DNA of 64,000 nt, taken from SIG424 sp045546695 (GTDB lineage: Bacteria; Bacillota; Clostridia; UBA1212; UBA1255). The translations under genes were made by a program, and so were the position numbers. How positions within the stretch are numbered: the stretch's first letter is position 1; every line of letters begins with the position of its first letter. This document shows, in pieces, positions 8,669-18,067 of this stretch. The stretch lies in NCBI GenBank assembly GCA_045546695.1, contig JAZQDE010000036.1, positions 1 through 64,000 on the forward strand, read 5' to 3'. The notes beneath the pieces are model-generated. The model was not told where the DNA came from. It was given only the letters and a program-made list of their open reading frames with translations, and searched no databases.

Positions 8669-9529
8669 TTATTTGAACATCGTGCCCATACCTTCATCGG
8701 TAAGCATTTCAATAATAATTGAATGTGGCACCCTGCCGTCGATAACAAATACTTTTTTGACGCCGCTCTTTACAGCATCTACGCAGCATTGAACTTTTGG
8801 AATCATGCCGCCTGAGATAATGCCCTCGTCGTAGAGCTTGCCGGCTTCGTTTACGTCAATCACCTTGATAATTGACGTCGGATCGTCTTTGTCTCTTAAG
8901 ATACCTTCGATATCAGTCATTGATATAAGGCTCTCTGCTTCGAGTGCGCCTGCTATGTAGCTTGCAGCCGTGTCGGCATTTATGTTGTACACATTGCCTT
9001 CTTTGTCGCAGCCTACTGTTGAAACAACAGGTATATATCCTTTATCAAGTACATCTGTTATTATTTTTGCATTTACCGATGTAATCTCGCCTACAAATCC
9101 AAGTTCGGGGTCTTTGACTGTAGCTTCCAGTAAATGGCCGTCCATACCTGACAGACCGATTGCCTTGCCGCCTGTATTCTCTATGAAATTAACAAGACTC
9201 TTGTTGATTTTTCCGGCAAGTACCATCTGCACTACCTGAGCTGTTTCTGAGTCTGTCACGCGAAGTCCATTGTGAAAACGGCTTTCGATGTGCATTTTGT
9301 TGAGTGTCTGTGTTATCTCAGGGCCGCCGCCATGCACGAGCACAACCTTTACGCCGATGAGTGAGAGCAAAACGACGTCTCTCATAACAGCCTGCTTAAG
9401 GTCTTCGTTTATCATGGCATTTCCGCCATATTTGATAACTACAATCTTGTCGTAATACTGTTTAATATACGGGAGCGCCTTTACAAGCACTTCTGCCCTC
9501 TGTGAATTTGTAATCTCGCTGTAATCCAT
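8669..9529 (-). CDS. argB: Acetylglutamate kinase
   Basis: A 286-residue amino-acid kinase that phosphorylates N-acetylglutamate. The nucleotide loop KYGGNAM (about 33-39), the glycine-rich HGGGPEI substrate loop (about 65-71) and GGMIPKV near the C-terminus are typical. In characterised families this enzyme is often the feedback-inhibited step in organisms that use ArgJ, and the N-terminal helix preceding the kinase fold is present here (residues 1-28), which fits an arginine-sensitive hexameric form; that last point is inference. It is 15 bp downstream of argJ. Confidence 0.95.
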   Translation of the reverse strand: MDYSEITNSQRAEVLVKALPYIKQYYDKIVVIKYGGNAMINEDLKQAVMRDVVLLSLIGVKVVLVHGGGPEITQTLNKMHIESRFHNGLRVTDSETAQVVQMVLAGKINKSLVNFIENTGGKAIGLSGMDGHLLEATVKDPELGFVGEITSVNAKIITDVLDKGYIPVVSTVGCDKEGNVYNINADTAASYIAGALEAESLISMTDIEGILRDKDDPTSIIKVIDVNEAGKLYDEGIISGGMIPKVQCCVDAVKSGVKKVFVIDGRVPHSIIIEMLTDEGMGTMFK

Positions 9530-9544
9530 TTTCTACCTCCGGCA

Positions 9545-10759
9545 TCAGGTTCTGTAGTCGCCGTTTATTTTAACGTAATCGTATGTCAGGTCGCAGCCCC
9601 ATGCTGTTGCGTCTGCATGACCTGCGTTCATGTTGATATCAATTATAATCTCGTCTTCAGACAAAACAATTTTTGCCAGCTCTTCACTGAACTCAATGCC
9701 GCTGCCGTTTTTACAAACTTTTACAGCACCTGCCTGTGATTTGAAAGCAACGTCTATTTTTGTTACGTCTGCATCTGTGCCTGCATAACCAAGTGCGCAC
9801 AGGATTCTTCCCCAGTTTGCGTCGCTTCCGAACATCGCAGCCTTTACGAGGCTTGAGCAGATAACAGCTTTTGCCAGAATCTTTGCATCCTTGATTGTTG
9901 TGGCATTTTTTACCTGACATTCAAGAAGCTTTGTAGCGCCTTCGCCGTCTTTTGCAATCATGCGGCTGAGATATTTTGTAACTTCAAGAAGCGCTTCTTT
10001 GAAAATATCAAGCTCCGGTGTGCCGGCCTTGATTATGTCATTTCCTGCCATGCCGTTTGCCATGATGCTGAGCATGTCGTTTGTTGAAGTATCGCCGTCA
10101 ACGCTGACCATATTGAAGGTGTCGTCTGCATTTTCCTTGAGGATTGTCTTGAGCACATCGCTTTCGATTGCAACATCTGACGTTACAAATACGAGCATCG
10201 TAGCCATATTCGGATGAATCATGCCGGAGCCTTTTGCAATACCGCCGATTCTGCATGTTTTGCCGCCGATTTCGAACTCAACTGCGATTTCCTTGAGCTT
10301 CGTGTCTGTTGTCATTATGCCGCAGGCTGCGTCCTCGCTGCCATTTTCTGACAAAGCCGCGCACAGCTCATCCATATGCTCCGCAATGGGCTCAATATTA
10401 AGAGGCTGGCCGATAACGCCTGTCGATGCCACGATAAAATCTTCAGCTTTGTTGCCTGTCGCATCAGCTACGAGCTTGCACATTTTTTTGGCAATCTCAA
10501 CGCCGTTGCTGTTACAGGTATTGGCATTGCCGCTGTTACAGATCATGCCAATTGCTTTTCCGTCTGCAATATTTGCCTTAGTCACTGTAATCGGTGCGCC
10601 TTTTACAAGATTTGTCGTATAAACAGCACTTGCGGCTGCCATTTTTTCACTTAAAATAAGCGATAAATCTTTTTTGTCTTTATTCTTGCGGATACCGCAG
10701 TGAATGCCTGCCGCTTTGAATCCTTTCGGCGCACAAACGCCGCCTTCTACAAACTTCAT
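9545..10759 (-). CDS. argJ: Bifunctional ornithine acetyltransferase / N-acetylglutamate synthase
   Basis: A 404-residue precursor of the two-chain ArgJ enzyme, which transfers acetyl from acetylornithine to glutamate. The autocleavage/nucleophile site MATML follows GMIHPN at about residue 180, giving alpha and beta chains. I start it at the ATG at 10757-10759, which overlaps the argC stop as ATGA; the frame is open a further 30 codons upstream but that would run deep into argC and removes the conserved start MKFVEGGVCAPKGF. Having ArgJ means the pathway is the recycling type and does not need a separate argA/argE; whether the acetyl-CoA activity is present cannot be told. Confidence 0.95.
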   Translation of the reverse strand: MKFVEGGVCAPKGFKAAGIHCGIRKNKDKKDLSLILSEKMAAASAVYTTNLVKGAPITVTKANIADGKAIGMICNSGNANTCNSNGVEIAKKMCKLVADATGNKAEDFIVASTGVIGQPLNIEPIAEHMDELCAALSENGSEDAACGIMTTDTKLKEIAVEFEIGGKTCRIGGIAKGSGMIHPNMATMLVFVTSDVAIESDVLKTILKENADDTFNMVSVDGDTSTNDMLSIMANGMAGNDIIKAGTPELDIFKEALLEVTKYLSRMIAKDGEGATKLLECQVKNATTIKDAKILAKAVICSSLVKAAMFGSDANWGRILCALGYAGTDADVTKIDVAFKSQAGAVKVCKNGSGIEFSEELAKIVLSEDEIIIDINMNAGHADATAWGCDLTYDYVKINGDYRT

Positions 10760-11700
10760 ACTAACTCCAATCCTTCTGTTTCTTCTAAACCGCATGAAAT
10801 ATTCATGCACTGAATTGCTGCTCCCGAGGCTCCTTTGCCGAGGTTGCAAAAACGTGATACAACAACGATTCTGTCGTCGTTTCCGCTTACAATTATTTCC
10901 ATATTATCTTTGCCTGAGAGCGTGTTCGAGTATAAGAAACCGCCTTCTACGCCTTTGTCATCATATGGCAATACGCGAATAAGCTTTGCATCTTTGTAGT
11001 AGTCGCCATAGAACTCACAAAGCTGCTTTGCGTTCATTTTCTTTTGCATATGTTTCGTGAAAAGTGGCACAGTAACTGCCATTCCGCTGTAATAATCTGC
11101 CACAATCGGGCTGAAAACAGGATAATCCGCAAGGCCGCAAATCTCTTTCATTTCAGGAAGATGCTTGTGCGTCTGGCCAAGGCCGTACTGAGCCGGAGAC
11201 TCCATAACGGTCGTCTTGCCTTCTGTATAATCCTTAATCATGTTTTTACCGCCGCCTGAGTAACCTGTAAGCGAGTGCGCCGTCACGGGATATTCCGGTG
11301 AAATAATCCCTGCCGCTACCAGTGGATATACTACTGAGCAAAAGCCGCTTGCATGACATCCGGGCACAGCAATACGCTTGCTTTTCGTTATTTTTTCACG
11401 GTGAAAAGGGCTGAGTTCCGCAAAACCATATGCCCAGTCGGGGTTCGTTCTGTGTGCCGTCGAGGTATCGAGAATTACTGTATCCGGGTTCTCACAATAT
11501 GTCACAGCTTCTTTTGATGCTGCGTCCGGCAGGCATAAAAACGTCACATCCGACTTATTAATCATTGCTTTAATTGCTCCCGGGTCTTTACGAAGCTCTT
11601 CCGGAAGCAATAAAAGATTAATTTCACTATTATTTTGTAATCTTTCGCGGATTCGCAGGCCTGTTGTACCTGCGGATCCGTCAATAAATACATTTATCAT
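10756..11700 (-). CDS. argC: N-acetyl-gamma-glutamyl-phosphate reductase (short, type 2)
   Basis: A 314-residue NADPH-dependent reductase. The Rossmann start reads VFIDGSAGTTGLRIRERL, and the catalytic Cys is in PGCHASGF (about residue 114). The length and the GSAGTTG start fit the shorter type 2 subfamily (about 310 aa) rather than the 340-350-residue type 1 that is more common in Bacillota. It abuts argG (stop and start share position 11700) and overlaps argJ by 4 bp, so translation is coupled along argG-argC-argJ. Confidence 0.94.
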   Translation of the reverse strand: MINVFIDGSAGTTGLRIRERLQNNSEINLLLLPEELRKDPGAIKAMINKSDVTFLCLPDAASKEAVTYCENPDTVILDTSTAHRTNPDWAYGFAELSPFHREKITKSKRIAVPGCHASGFCSVVYPLVAAGIISPEYPVTAHSLTGYSGGGKNMIKDYTEGKTTVMESPAQYGLGQTHKHLPEMKEICGLADYPVFSPIVADYYSGMAVTVPLFTKHMQKKMNAKQLCEFYGDYYKDAKLIRVLPYDDKGVEGGFLYSNTLSGKDNMEIIVSGNDDRIVVVSRFCNLGKGASGAAIQCMNISCGLEETEGLELV

Positions 11701-12938
11701 TATTTGTTGTTCCTTTTCTGATCAAGCATTGCTTTAACTTTGAGCGGGAGGCCGAAGAGGTTGATAAATCCGTCTGCATCAGCCTGGTTGTATACTTCAT
11801 CTTCTGCAAACGTTGCAATCTCTTCATCGTAAAGTGAATAAGGAGATTTAACACCGGCATTGATCATGTTGCCTTTATAGAGTTTGAGCTTAACAGTACC
11901 TGTTACTGTCTGCTGTGTGCTGTCTACGAATGCGTCTAAAGCTTCACGCAGAGGAGTAAACCATTGTCCGAAATAAACAAGGTCAGCATATTTTGCAGCA
12001 ATAAGTTCTTTATAATGCATTGTATCGCGGTCAAGTGTAAGAGTCTCAAGAACTTTGTGTGCTTTGTAGAGAATCGTTCCGCCGGGAGTTTCGTAAACAC
12101 CTCTTGACTTCATGCCGACAAGACGGTTCTCAACGATATCAACAAGGCCGATACCATTGTCGCCACCCAGCTTATTGAGCTTTTCAAGAATAGCAACAGG
12201 AGATAATTTCTCGCCGTCAACAGCAACCGGAACACCCTTTTCAAAATCAATTGTAACGTAAGTAGGTGTATCAGGTGCCTGCATCGGTGAAAGACCCATT
12301 TCCAGGAAGCCTTCTTTTTCATACATGGGCTCGTTTGCAGGATCTTCAAGATCAAGTCCTTCATGTGACAGATGCCAAAGGTTCTTATCTTTTGAGTAAT
12401 TTGTCTCTCTGCTTATCTTAAGAGGAATATTATGTGCTATAGCATAATCAATCTCCTCGTCTCTTGATTTGATATCCCAGATTCTCCAAGGAGCAATTAT
12501 CTCCATCTCCGGAGCAAAAGCCTTGATTGTGAGTTCAAATCTTACCTGGTCATTACCTTTACCTGTACATCCGTGGCAGATAGCGTCTGCTCCCTCTTTC
12601 TTCGCAATCTCAACAATTCTCTTTGCGATGATAGGACGGGCGAAAGACGTACCCAGGAGATATTCTCCTTCATATACTGCACCTGCTTTGAGAGTCGGAT
12701 AAATATAATCCGTAATAAACTCTTCTTTAAGATCTTCTATGTATAATTTTGATGCACCTGTTGCAATAGCTTTCTCTTCAAGGCCATCAAGCTCTGTTCC
12801 CTGACCTACGTCGCCGGATACTGCAATAATCTCACAGCCTTCGTAGTTTTCTTTAAGCCACGGAATAATAATAGATGTATCCAAACCGCCTGAATACGCT
12901 AAAACAATTTTTTTGATTTTCTTTCCTGATTTATTCAT
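11700..12938 (-). CDS. argG: Argininosuccinate synthase
   Basis: A 412-residue ATP-dependent ligase joining citrulline and aspartate. The PP-loop AYSGGLDTS is near the N-terminus, and HGCTGKGNDQVRFE is at about 112-125. The start is taken at 12936-12938 because GGAG lies 9 nt upstream; an ATG five codons earlier (12953) overlaps that GGAG. It is the first gene behind a consensus promoter with overlapping ArgR-like operators. No argH follows, so the lyase must be elsewhere in the genome. Confidence 0.95.
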   Translation of the reverse strand: MNKSGKKIKKIVLAYSGGLDTSIIIPWLKENYEGCEIIAVSGDVGQGTELDGLEEKAIATGASKLYIEDLKEEFITDYIYPTLKAGAVYEGEYLLGTSFARPIIAKRIVEIAKKEGADAICHGCTGKGNDQVRFELTIKAFAPEMEIIAPWRIWDIKSRDEEIDYAIAHNIPLKISRETNYSKDKNLWHLSHEGLDLEDPANEPMYEKEGFLEMGLSPMQAPDTPTYVTIDFEKGVPVAVDGEKLSPVAILEKLNKLGGDNGIGLVDIVENRLVGMKSRGVYETPGGTILYKAHKVLETLTLDRDTMHYKELIAAKYADLVYFGQWFTPLREALDAFVDSTQQTVTGTVKLKLYKGNMINAGVKSPYSLYDEEIATFAEDEVYNQADADGFINLFGLPLKVKAMLDQKRNNK

Positions 12939-12965
12939 TTTTCTCGGCTCCATTCGTGAAAATTA

Positions 12966-13035
12966 TGTATATATGCATTGATTATACAACTTATGCTGTA
13001 TAATTGTGTATATTATACAGTATTTTTATTCATTG
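12966..13035 (-). promoter_or_regulatory. Cluster of ArgR-type operator palindromes
   Basis: Three AT-rich imperfect or perfect dyads sit between the promoter and argG. A perfect 9+9 bp inverted repeat, CTGTATAAT/ATTATACAG with a 7-bp centre, covers 12996-13020. A second dyad of the TGTATA-type spans 12966-12988. On the minus strand AATGAATAAAAATACTG (within 13018-13035) resembles the ARG box consensus with TGAATA and AT-rich centre, and fills the promoter spacer. Repression by ArgR with arginine is the natural reading; no ArgR gene is in the window. Confidence 0.6.
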
Positions 13036-13039
13036 TCAA
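13012..13039 (-). promoter_or_regulatory. Sigma-A promoter of the arginine operon
   Basis: On the minus strand TTGACA (13034-13039) and TATAAT (13012-13017) are separated by 16 bp; both hexamers match consensus. It is about 75 bp upstream of the argG start. Confidence 0.85.
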
Positions 13040-13205
13040 TAGTTTTATGATTCGCGTTATGCAATTTTCTGTAGGTTTTCAAACATATGTTACACCGTAG
13101 TTGATAAACTATAATATACACTTTTGGATACTTTGCGTATTTATACATTTTTAAGGCTTCCCGAATCTTCTTTTGATGTTTACGTACAGGATATATAGCA
13201 AATAA

Positions 13206-13240
13206 AACGACCGCCACCATAAAATATGATGACAGTCGTT
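13206..13240 (-). terminator. Terminator after the alpha-galactosidase/transporter pair
   Basis: AACGAC at one end pairs with GTCGTT at the other through a 15-bp stem with a 5-nt loop. Read on the minus strand the three mismatches become G-U pairs, and the hairpin is followed by TTATTTG. It separates the GH36/EamA unit from the arginine promoter; the rest of the 374-bp gap holds the promoter and operators. Confidence 0.7.
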
Positions 13241-13326
13241 AAAGTCGCTGAAAAAGATGAATCAGTAATTGTGACACAAAATAAAGTATTGGTACAAAAG
13301 CTCATAAAATTTCGGTTTTAACCATT

Positions 13327-14280
13327 TCATAACAGCTCGCTGAGTGCCAATACGACAATAGCTGCCATAGCAATGCAGAATCCGATAATTCTTCGTCCGC
13401 TGATCTTCTCACGGAAAAGAGTCATAGCTACAACGACAGATACCATTGTTGTTCCTCCGTTTTGTACCGGGAACAAGAAAGCACTGGGAAGCACTCCTGA
13501 CAAGAAAAGGTTAATATTGTGCAGGAAAGTAATAAACGCTGCGCATATTAAAGTGCAAGCAATCAGCCTGTTGGTAGAAATGCCGGACGCCGGTGCGATA
13601 GACGCTGTATCCGATACACATGATGCTGCCGCTGCCGTCTTGTTCTCTTTGCTGCGTGTTACAAGGTAGCTTATCAAGCATAATAAAGCAGCTGAAGTAA
13701 ACGCGATGATCAGGAACGTAGCCATCTGCTCGTCAGAATCATATCCGGGCTCACTGTGTTTTCTTTGGAACTTCTGTGTAACTCCGATAATACCCTGGAA
13801 AAGGAAAGCCAAAAAGCTGAAGACAAGCCACTTTGTGCTTTGTTTCTTTTCACTTGAATCAGCCTTTTTCTCAGTTGAAAAATACGCAGCAACCAGCATC
13901 ATAGCTGTTCCGATAACTTTCCAGACAGACATAGGCTCATCCCAGATTATGTAACCTGAAAAGGCCGGTATAATCATGGAAGCAGTAATAATCATTACTG
14001 TAAAAGACATCGGACCGCAGTTTAAAGCGCTGAGCTTGAAAATACTGCCGAGTGCCATTGCAACACCTAATAATATTCCCAATAACACAGTAAACCAAGT
14101 AATGTGCAGCCCTTTTATAAGACCTATTACTATTAGGAAAATAATGGAAACGCTGTAAATCATCAAATTAATCTTATAATTATCAGAACGTCTTTTCAGA
14201 ACTTTCTTGCCAAAATAATTATAAAATGATGAATACGCTACGTTCGCACAAACTGATAAGAACAACAAAAAATAATACAT
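13327..14280 (-). CDS. EamA/DMT-superfamily membrane transporter
   Basis: A 317-residue integral membrane protein with about ten hydrophobic segments in two halves, the drug/metabolite transporter arrangement. A hydrophilic loop of about 35 residues near the middle (residues 130-150 and 215-225) divides the repeats. The motif IIPAFSGYIIWDEPMSVWKVIG in the first half, with its short-helix-acidic pattern, is typical of EamA. It starts 4 bp after the alpha-galactosidase stop, so the two are co-transcribed. Transport of a sugar, a metabolite or an amino acid cannot be told apart from sequence; the operon partner makes a carbohydrate or its product a reasonable guess. Confidence 0.85.
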   Translation of the reverse strand: MYYFLLFLSVCANVAYSSFYNYFGKKVLKRRSDNYKINLMIYSVSIIFLIVIGLIKGLHITWFTVLLGILLGVAMALGSIFKLSALNCGPMSFTVMIITASMIIPAFSGYIIWDEPMSVWKVIGTAMMLVAAYFSTEKKADSSEKKQSTKWLVFSFLAFLFQGIIGVTQKFQRKHSEPGYDSDEQMATFLIIAFTSAALLCLISYLVTRSKENKTAAAASCVSDTASIAPASGISTNRLIACTLICAAFITFLHNINLFLSGVLPSAFLFPVQNGGTTMVSVVVAMTLFREKISGRRIIGFCIAMAAIVVLALSELL

Positions 14281-14284
14281 AAAC

Positions 14285-16186
14285 TCACGACCTATACAAA
14301 ATAATCTTACTGGAGTGTTTCTCCGGCATATTCATAACAAAACCGTCTTCGATAAGTGACTTGCCTGTAATTACACGTTCTTCTTTCGTGTCAATATCGG
14401 TGAAAGTATACGTGCGATCAGCTTCAATGCCGCCAAGTTCGAAAACAGAAGTAACACAAGTAGAATTTCTTCTGCGAAATACCATAATCATACCGTCATG
14501 GCCTTCCGGACGGTCGTACTGGTATGCATTCCAACCTGTATGCAAATGTGACCAACCACTATTTTCCAAAGGATAGAAGTCACATGAGAAATACGGACGA
14601 ATCAAGAAGTATTCATTGCATCTGTCTGCCATCCACTGGAATTCCTCGTCAGAAGGAGTAGGGTTATTTACGTTCCACCAGCTGCCAACGTAAGCTGCAG
14701 CGTAGGTAGTACGCGTTCCGTAAGTATCGTTCTTGCGCTTGCAGGCACCTCCTGAATACGGCAGGAATCTGTTGATACCAAAAGCCTGTGCCTGCAGAAT
14801 ATCAGGATCGCGGTTAGTATCGCATAGAGCGTCTGTTCTCCAAATCGGCACACTTCTTGCCATCATTTCAATATCAATTCTACGTCCGCCGGCAGCACAG
14901 TTGTCAATAACAAGATCCGGATATTTTGCGAGCAAATCATCCCATAAACGATACAGATTCATTATGTATTTAATCTCATGAATACCTATTCTCTCCTTCT
15001 CGTCTGCCATACGCCAAGATCTAAGAGGCGGCATATTGAAGTCCTGTCTGTAGCATTTGATATCCAAATCATCAATGAATTTGCAAAGCATATTGAAAAG
15101 ATACTCTCTTACCTCGTCTTGTTCTAACTTAATAAGGAGGTAGAAGCCGTCTGCAGGATAGAACCAATCAGGATGCTGTTCAACAAGTTCTGTTCCCGCA
15201 TGGCCTCTTTCCGGTTCAAACCAGAGTAAAAACTTTAGGCCTGATTTCTTTACTTCGGCTAAAACGTCTTTCAACCCGTCAGGATGCTCATCTTTACGTA
15301 CAAACCAGTTACCTACCTGTTTATACCATTCTGCAAAACTTGGTTTTGTAGAATTACCGTACCAACCTGCATCAATCCAATAATACTCCGCATTAACTCC
15401 ATGTTCACGGAAGTTTTTAATATGATGAATGTGCTTTTCCGTTGTCATACCAATACCCTCTAAGCTGAACGGAGGATATTCAGGCGCTTGACCTTTTCCT
15501 ATCGGTGAAACACAATTTTTAACAAATCGTCTGAATTTGTTACTGCCGTCTACTTGTTTACCATAGTATTCAAGCAATACGATTGACGAAGTCCTTATTC
15601 TCTCGCCGGGATGGAGCTTAAACGCCGTTTCCTCAAGACCTGTTCTGATTCTGATTAAATCATCTGCACGCGAGAATATTGCTTTCCATTGTCCGGTCCA
15701 ACCGATTGCTGCAATCATTCCGTGTCCCATTGGAGAATATATATCAAAGAAAGGGAACCAAGTGTCACTTGAACGACCAAATTTTGGAGTATAAGTGCAA
15801 GACTTTCCGGAAGGCATAGGAACCTCATGAGTAGAATATTCCATAGCGGTTCTTTCGTCTGACTCATAGCTTGTATTGCCCATGGTAGCAAGCAAAGTAA
15901 CAGGCGGATATGCCGGAGCCGGCTTGCCATCTTCGCGAATCTGAATATCCCAGTCGCAATCACAGTCCATAAGCTCGCTGATAACGCCTGTGTCTTTATC
16001 TCCTTTATTTTCCAGATAAAGCATCCAGCGAACTGCGTCGTACTCTTTAAACTCTTCTACGTGAAGCTCAATACAAAGGCCATCTGCAAACTCAAAGCTG
16101 TGGCCATACGGAGTCTTGGTTATTCTGGCATCTGTCAGAGTACAAGGCTCACCATTATACTTAAATGAGAAATTCGGTACAAACAT
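14285..16186 (-). CDS. GH36 alpha-galactosidase
   Basis: A 633-residue cytosolic glycoside hydrolase of family 36 that removes alpha-1,6-galactosyl residues from oligosaccharides such as raffinose or melibiose. An N-terminal beta-sandwich (1-250) is followed by a TIM barrel with WIDAGWYG, LLWFEPERG, CYRQDFN (nucleophile Asp382) and WRTDALCD (acid/base Asp452), and NCAAGGRRID between them. The start is at 16184-16186, where GGTGG precedes by 8 nt; the frame is open 26 codons further up but starts with a hydrophobic run typical of non-coding AT-rich DNA. No signal peptide is present, so the substrate must be imported. It forms a unit with the EamA transporter downstream. Alpha-N-acetylgalactosaminidase activity is an alternative within the family. 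Confidence 0.92.
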   Translation of the reverse strand: MFVPNFSFKYNGEPCTLTDARITKTPYGHSFEFADGLCIELHVEEFKEYDAVRWMLYLENKGDKDTGVISELMDCDCDWDIQIREDGKPAPAYPPVTLLATMGNTSYESDERTAMEYSTHEVPMPSGKSCTYTPKFGRSSDTWFPFFDIYSPMGHGMIAAIGWTGQWKAIFSRADDLIRIRTGLEETAFKLHPGERIRTSSIVLLEYYGKQVDGSNKFRRFVKNCVSPIGKGQAPEYPPFSLEGIGMTTEKHIHHIKNFREHGVNAEYYWIDAGWYGNSTKPSFAEWYKQVGNWFVRKDEHPDGLKDVLAEVKKSGLKFLLWFEPERGHAGTELVEQHPDWFYPADGFYLLIKLEQDEVREYLFNMLCKFIDDLDIKCYRQDFNMPPLRSWRMADEKERIGIHEIKYIMNLYRLWDDLLAKYPDLVIDNCAAGGRRIDIEMMARSVPIWRTDALCDTNRDPDILQAQAFGINRFLPYSGGACKRKNDTYGTRTTYAAAYVGSWWNVNNPTPSDEEFQWMADRCNEYFLIRPYFSCDFYPLENSGWSHLHTGWNAYQYDRPEGHDGMIMVFRRRNSTCVTSVFELGGIEADRTYTFTDIDTKEERVITGKSLIEDGFVMNMPEKHSSKIILYRS

Positions 16187-16275
16187 TATAAATACCACCT
16201 TTCTTTTTTTCAATTTCGCGCATACTATCACAAAACATTGAAAAAGTAAATAACTATGCACCATTATTTTACGGC

Positions 16276-17415
16276 TTATTTTCTTTTTCTTACAACTATT
16301 TTATTGATAAGCGGCTTCTTTATTTCTACCGCGATAAAAGGACATAATTCCTGGCAACAAAAGCATCTTATGCAACCGCCAAGGTCTACTACAGCCTTTT
16401 TATTTTCATCAAGCCGTATCACTTTTGCAGGACATGACCTTACGCACTCTCCGCATCCTCTGCATTTGTTCTTGTGAAAAACAGGCCGCGGCTTCATAAT
16501 CTTCGTTAAAAATTTTCCTAATATACCGTCAACGTAGTGAAGACGTTTCATTTCGTCATTATACTTCACAACAAACTTAGGGCACTTTATTTGATCTCCC
16601 TGTACGTCAATGCCGTCAACGTTGGCGCAAACAAGTTGTCTTTCAAAAGCTTGCCTGAAAATAGGAACCCTCGATGGATTGCAATTAATAATGTCCATTC
16701 CTACCATATCCACCTCGTATGCATCCTCTCCTGACAGAATCGCACCGATTTCTATCGGCTCGCCTGCCGTCGGACCGTCTTTGTGCATACCGACAACGGC
16801 ATCGAGAATATTTAGCGTCGGCTTTACGCTGTTGTGAATATCTATAATACAATCTGCAAAATCTGAATATTCTGACATATTAAAGTGATATTCAGCCTTT
16901 TCAAGACCGGCAATCGCGCCGAACATATTCTTGACTGCACCGGTATATACCATCATTCCGTGCGTCTTCAGCTTCGCGATATTTATAATCACGTCAGCCT
17001 TCGCAAGCGGCGTAATAACCTTAAGCTTCTTGAGATTTTTCGCGCCCGGATTGTCAATTTCTGTAACTGACAAATCGTAATTCAGCTCTGCGCCGGCCCT
17101 TGAAGCCGCATCTTCAATCCCGGATACGCGGTACTGGCCCTTGAGCAGCGCCTTTTCATACATGCCGCCCGGACTCTCTGCAACAACAACGCAGGCACCC
17201 TGCCTGCGACATAATTCACAAACAGCCCAGACGAGCGACGGATGTGTTGTTGCCGCTTCTTCGGGCTTCTTTTTGCTTACAATATTTGGTTTGACTACTA
17301 CAGTAATACCTGGGCGCGCGTATTTTTCAATCCCTCCGTGGCGGGTGAAAAGCTCGCTGACCTTCGTGAGAATTACACCTTCATCGTATGTATTACATTG
17401 CTGAACAAAAACCAT
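16276..17415 (-). CDS. DUF362 protein with two [4Fe-4S] ferredoxin motifs
   Basis: A 379-residue protein with a DUF362 domain at residues 1 to about 300 (KPNIV near 42, KLKTHGMMVYTGAVKNMFG at 148-166) and a C-terminal 2[4Fe-4S] ferredoxin module: C318, C321, C324, C328 and C348, C351, C354, C358. No signal or membrane segment is seen. It starts 1 bp after the rdgB stop and closes the 12-gene run from the ABC exporter. DUF362 proteins are presumed redox or iron-sulfur proteins of unknown substrate; the domains are clear, the function is not. Confidence 0.88.
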   Translation of the reverse strand: MVFVQQCNTYDEGVILTKVSELFTRHGGIEKYARPGITVVVKPNIVSKKKPEEAATTHPSLVWAVCELCRRQGACVVVAESPGGMYEKALLKGQYRVSGIEDAASRAGAELNYDLSVTEIDNPGAKNLKKLKVITPLAKADVIINIAKLKTHGMMVYTGAVKNMFGAIAGLEKAEYHFNMSEYSDFADCIIDIHNSVKPTLNILDAVVGMHKDGPTAGEPIEIGAILSGEDAYEVDMVGMDIINCNPSRVPIFRQAFERQLVCANVDGIDVQGDQIKCPKFVVKYNDEMKRLHYVDGILGKFLTKIMKPRPVFHKNKCRGCGECVRSCPAKVIRLDENKKAVVDLGGCIRCFCCQELCPFIAVEIKKPLINKIVVRKRK

Positions 17416-17416
17416 A

Positions 17417-18052
17417 TCAGAATATTTCCTTTATACTTTCAACTGCAATTTTAAGGGCTTTTCCCCTGTGACTAATCTCATTTTTGAGCTGCGCACTCAT
17501 CTGTGCGACCGTCATATCATACTCGGGAATATACAACACAGGATCGTATCCGAAACCGCCGTCACCGGCCGGCTCGTATGCAATTCTGCCCTCTAAATAT
17601 CCAATCGCCTCAAGGTCGTGTATTTTGCCATTTTTTACCACGCGGGCCGCAATGGCACATACAAATCTGGCGCTTCTTTCGTCGCCCGAAACGCCTTCTA
17701 AAACGCGCAGAAGCTTGTTTACGTTTGCGATATCGTCATGATGATATCCTTCGTCATCTGCATATCTTGCAGAATAAACGCCCGGCTCTCCATTGATATA
17801 ATCGACGCAAAGACCTGAATCGTCTGCCAGAATTATACAGTCGCCGATATCACGGCAGGCTTCGTTATACAGACTGTCAACCTTAATCCATGCATTGGCA
17901 ATAAAAGTCGTACCTGTTTCCTCCGGGTCAAAATCTGCAACCAGCGATTTGGCAGGAATTACCTCCACAGGACAGATGCTGCTGAAAATTTGCTCAAATT
18001 CTCTTAATTTATTCTTATTTCCCGTTGCTGCAATTAATTTAATCTTTTCCAT
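17417..18052 (-). CDS. rdgB: dITP/XTP pyrophosphatase (Ham1 family)
   Basis: A 211-residue house-cleaning nucleotide pyrophosphatase that hydrolyses XTP, dITP and ITP. TGNKNKLREF is at the N-terminus, ADDSGLCVD with the catalytic acidic residues at about 75-83, and GGFGYDPVLYIP and SHRGKAL near the C-terminus. Length is slightly above the usual 195-205. It is 15 bp after the QueH-signal peptidase fusion and next to ruvC, a common genome-maintenance setting. Confidence 0.94.
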   Translation of the reverse strand: MEKIKLIAATGNKNKLREFEQIFSSICPVEVIPAKSLVADFDPEETGTTFIANAWIKVDSLYNEACRDIGDCIILADDSGLCVDYINGEPGVYSARYADDEGYHHDDIANVNKLLRVLEGVSGDERSARFVCAIAARVVKNGKIHDLEAIGYLEGRIAYEPAGDGGFGYDPVLYIPEYDMTVAQMSAQLKNEISHRGKALKIAVESIKEIF

Positions 18053-18067
18053 ATTTTCACCTGTATA

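Noticed and set aside
7817..8722. 301-codon frame on plus opposite argD and argB
   Set aside because: It is the antisense of two well-conserved enzymes, with no ribosome site and Cys-rich, shadow-type composition.
13026..13220. 64-codon frame on minus (MVAVVLF ... KTIDNE) between the transporter and argG
   Set aside because: It starts inside the terminator hairpin at 13206-13240 and runs through the argG promoter, has no ribosome site and AT-driven composition.
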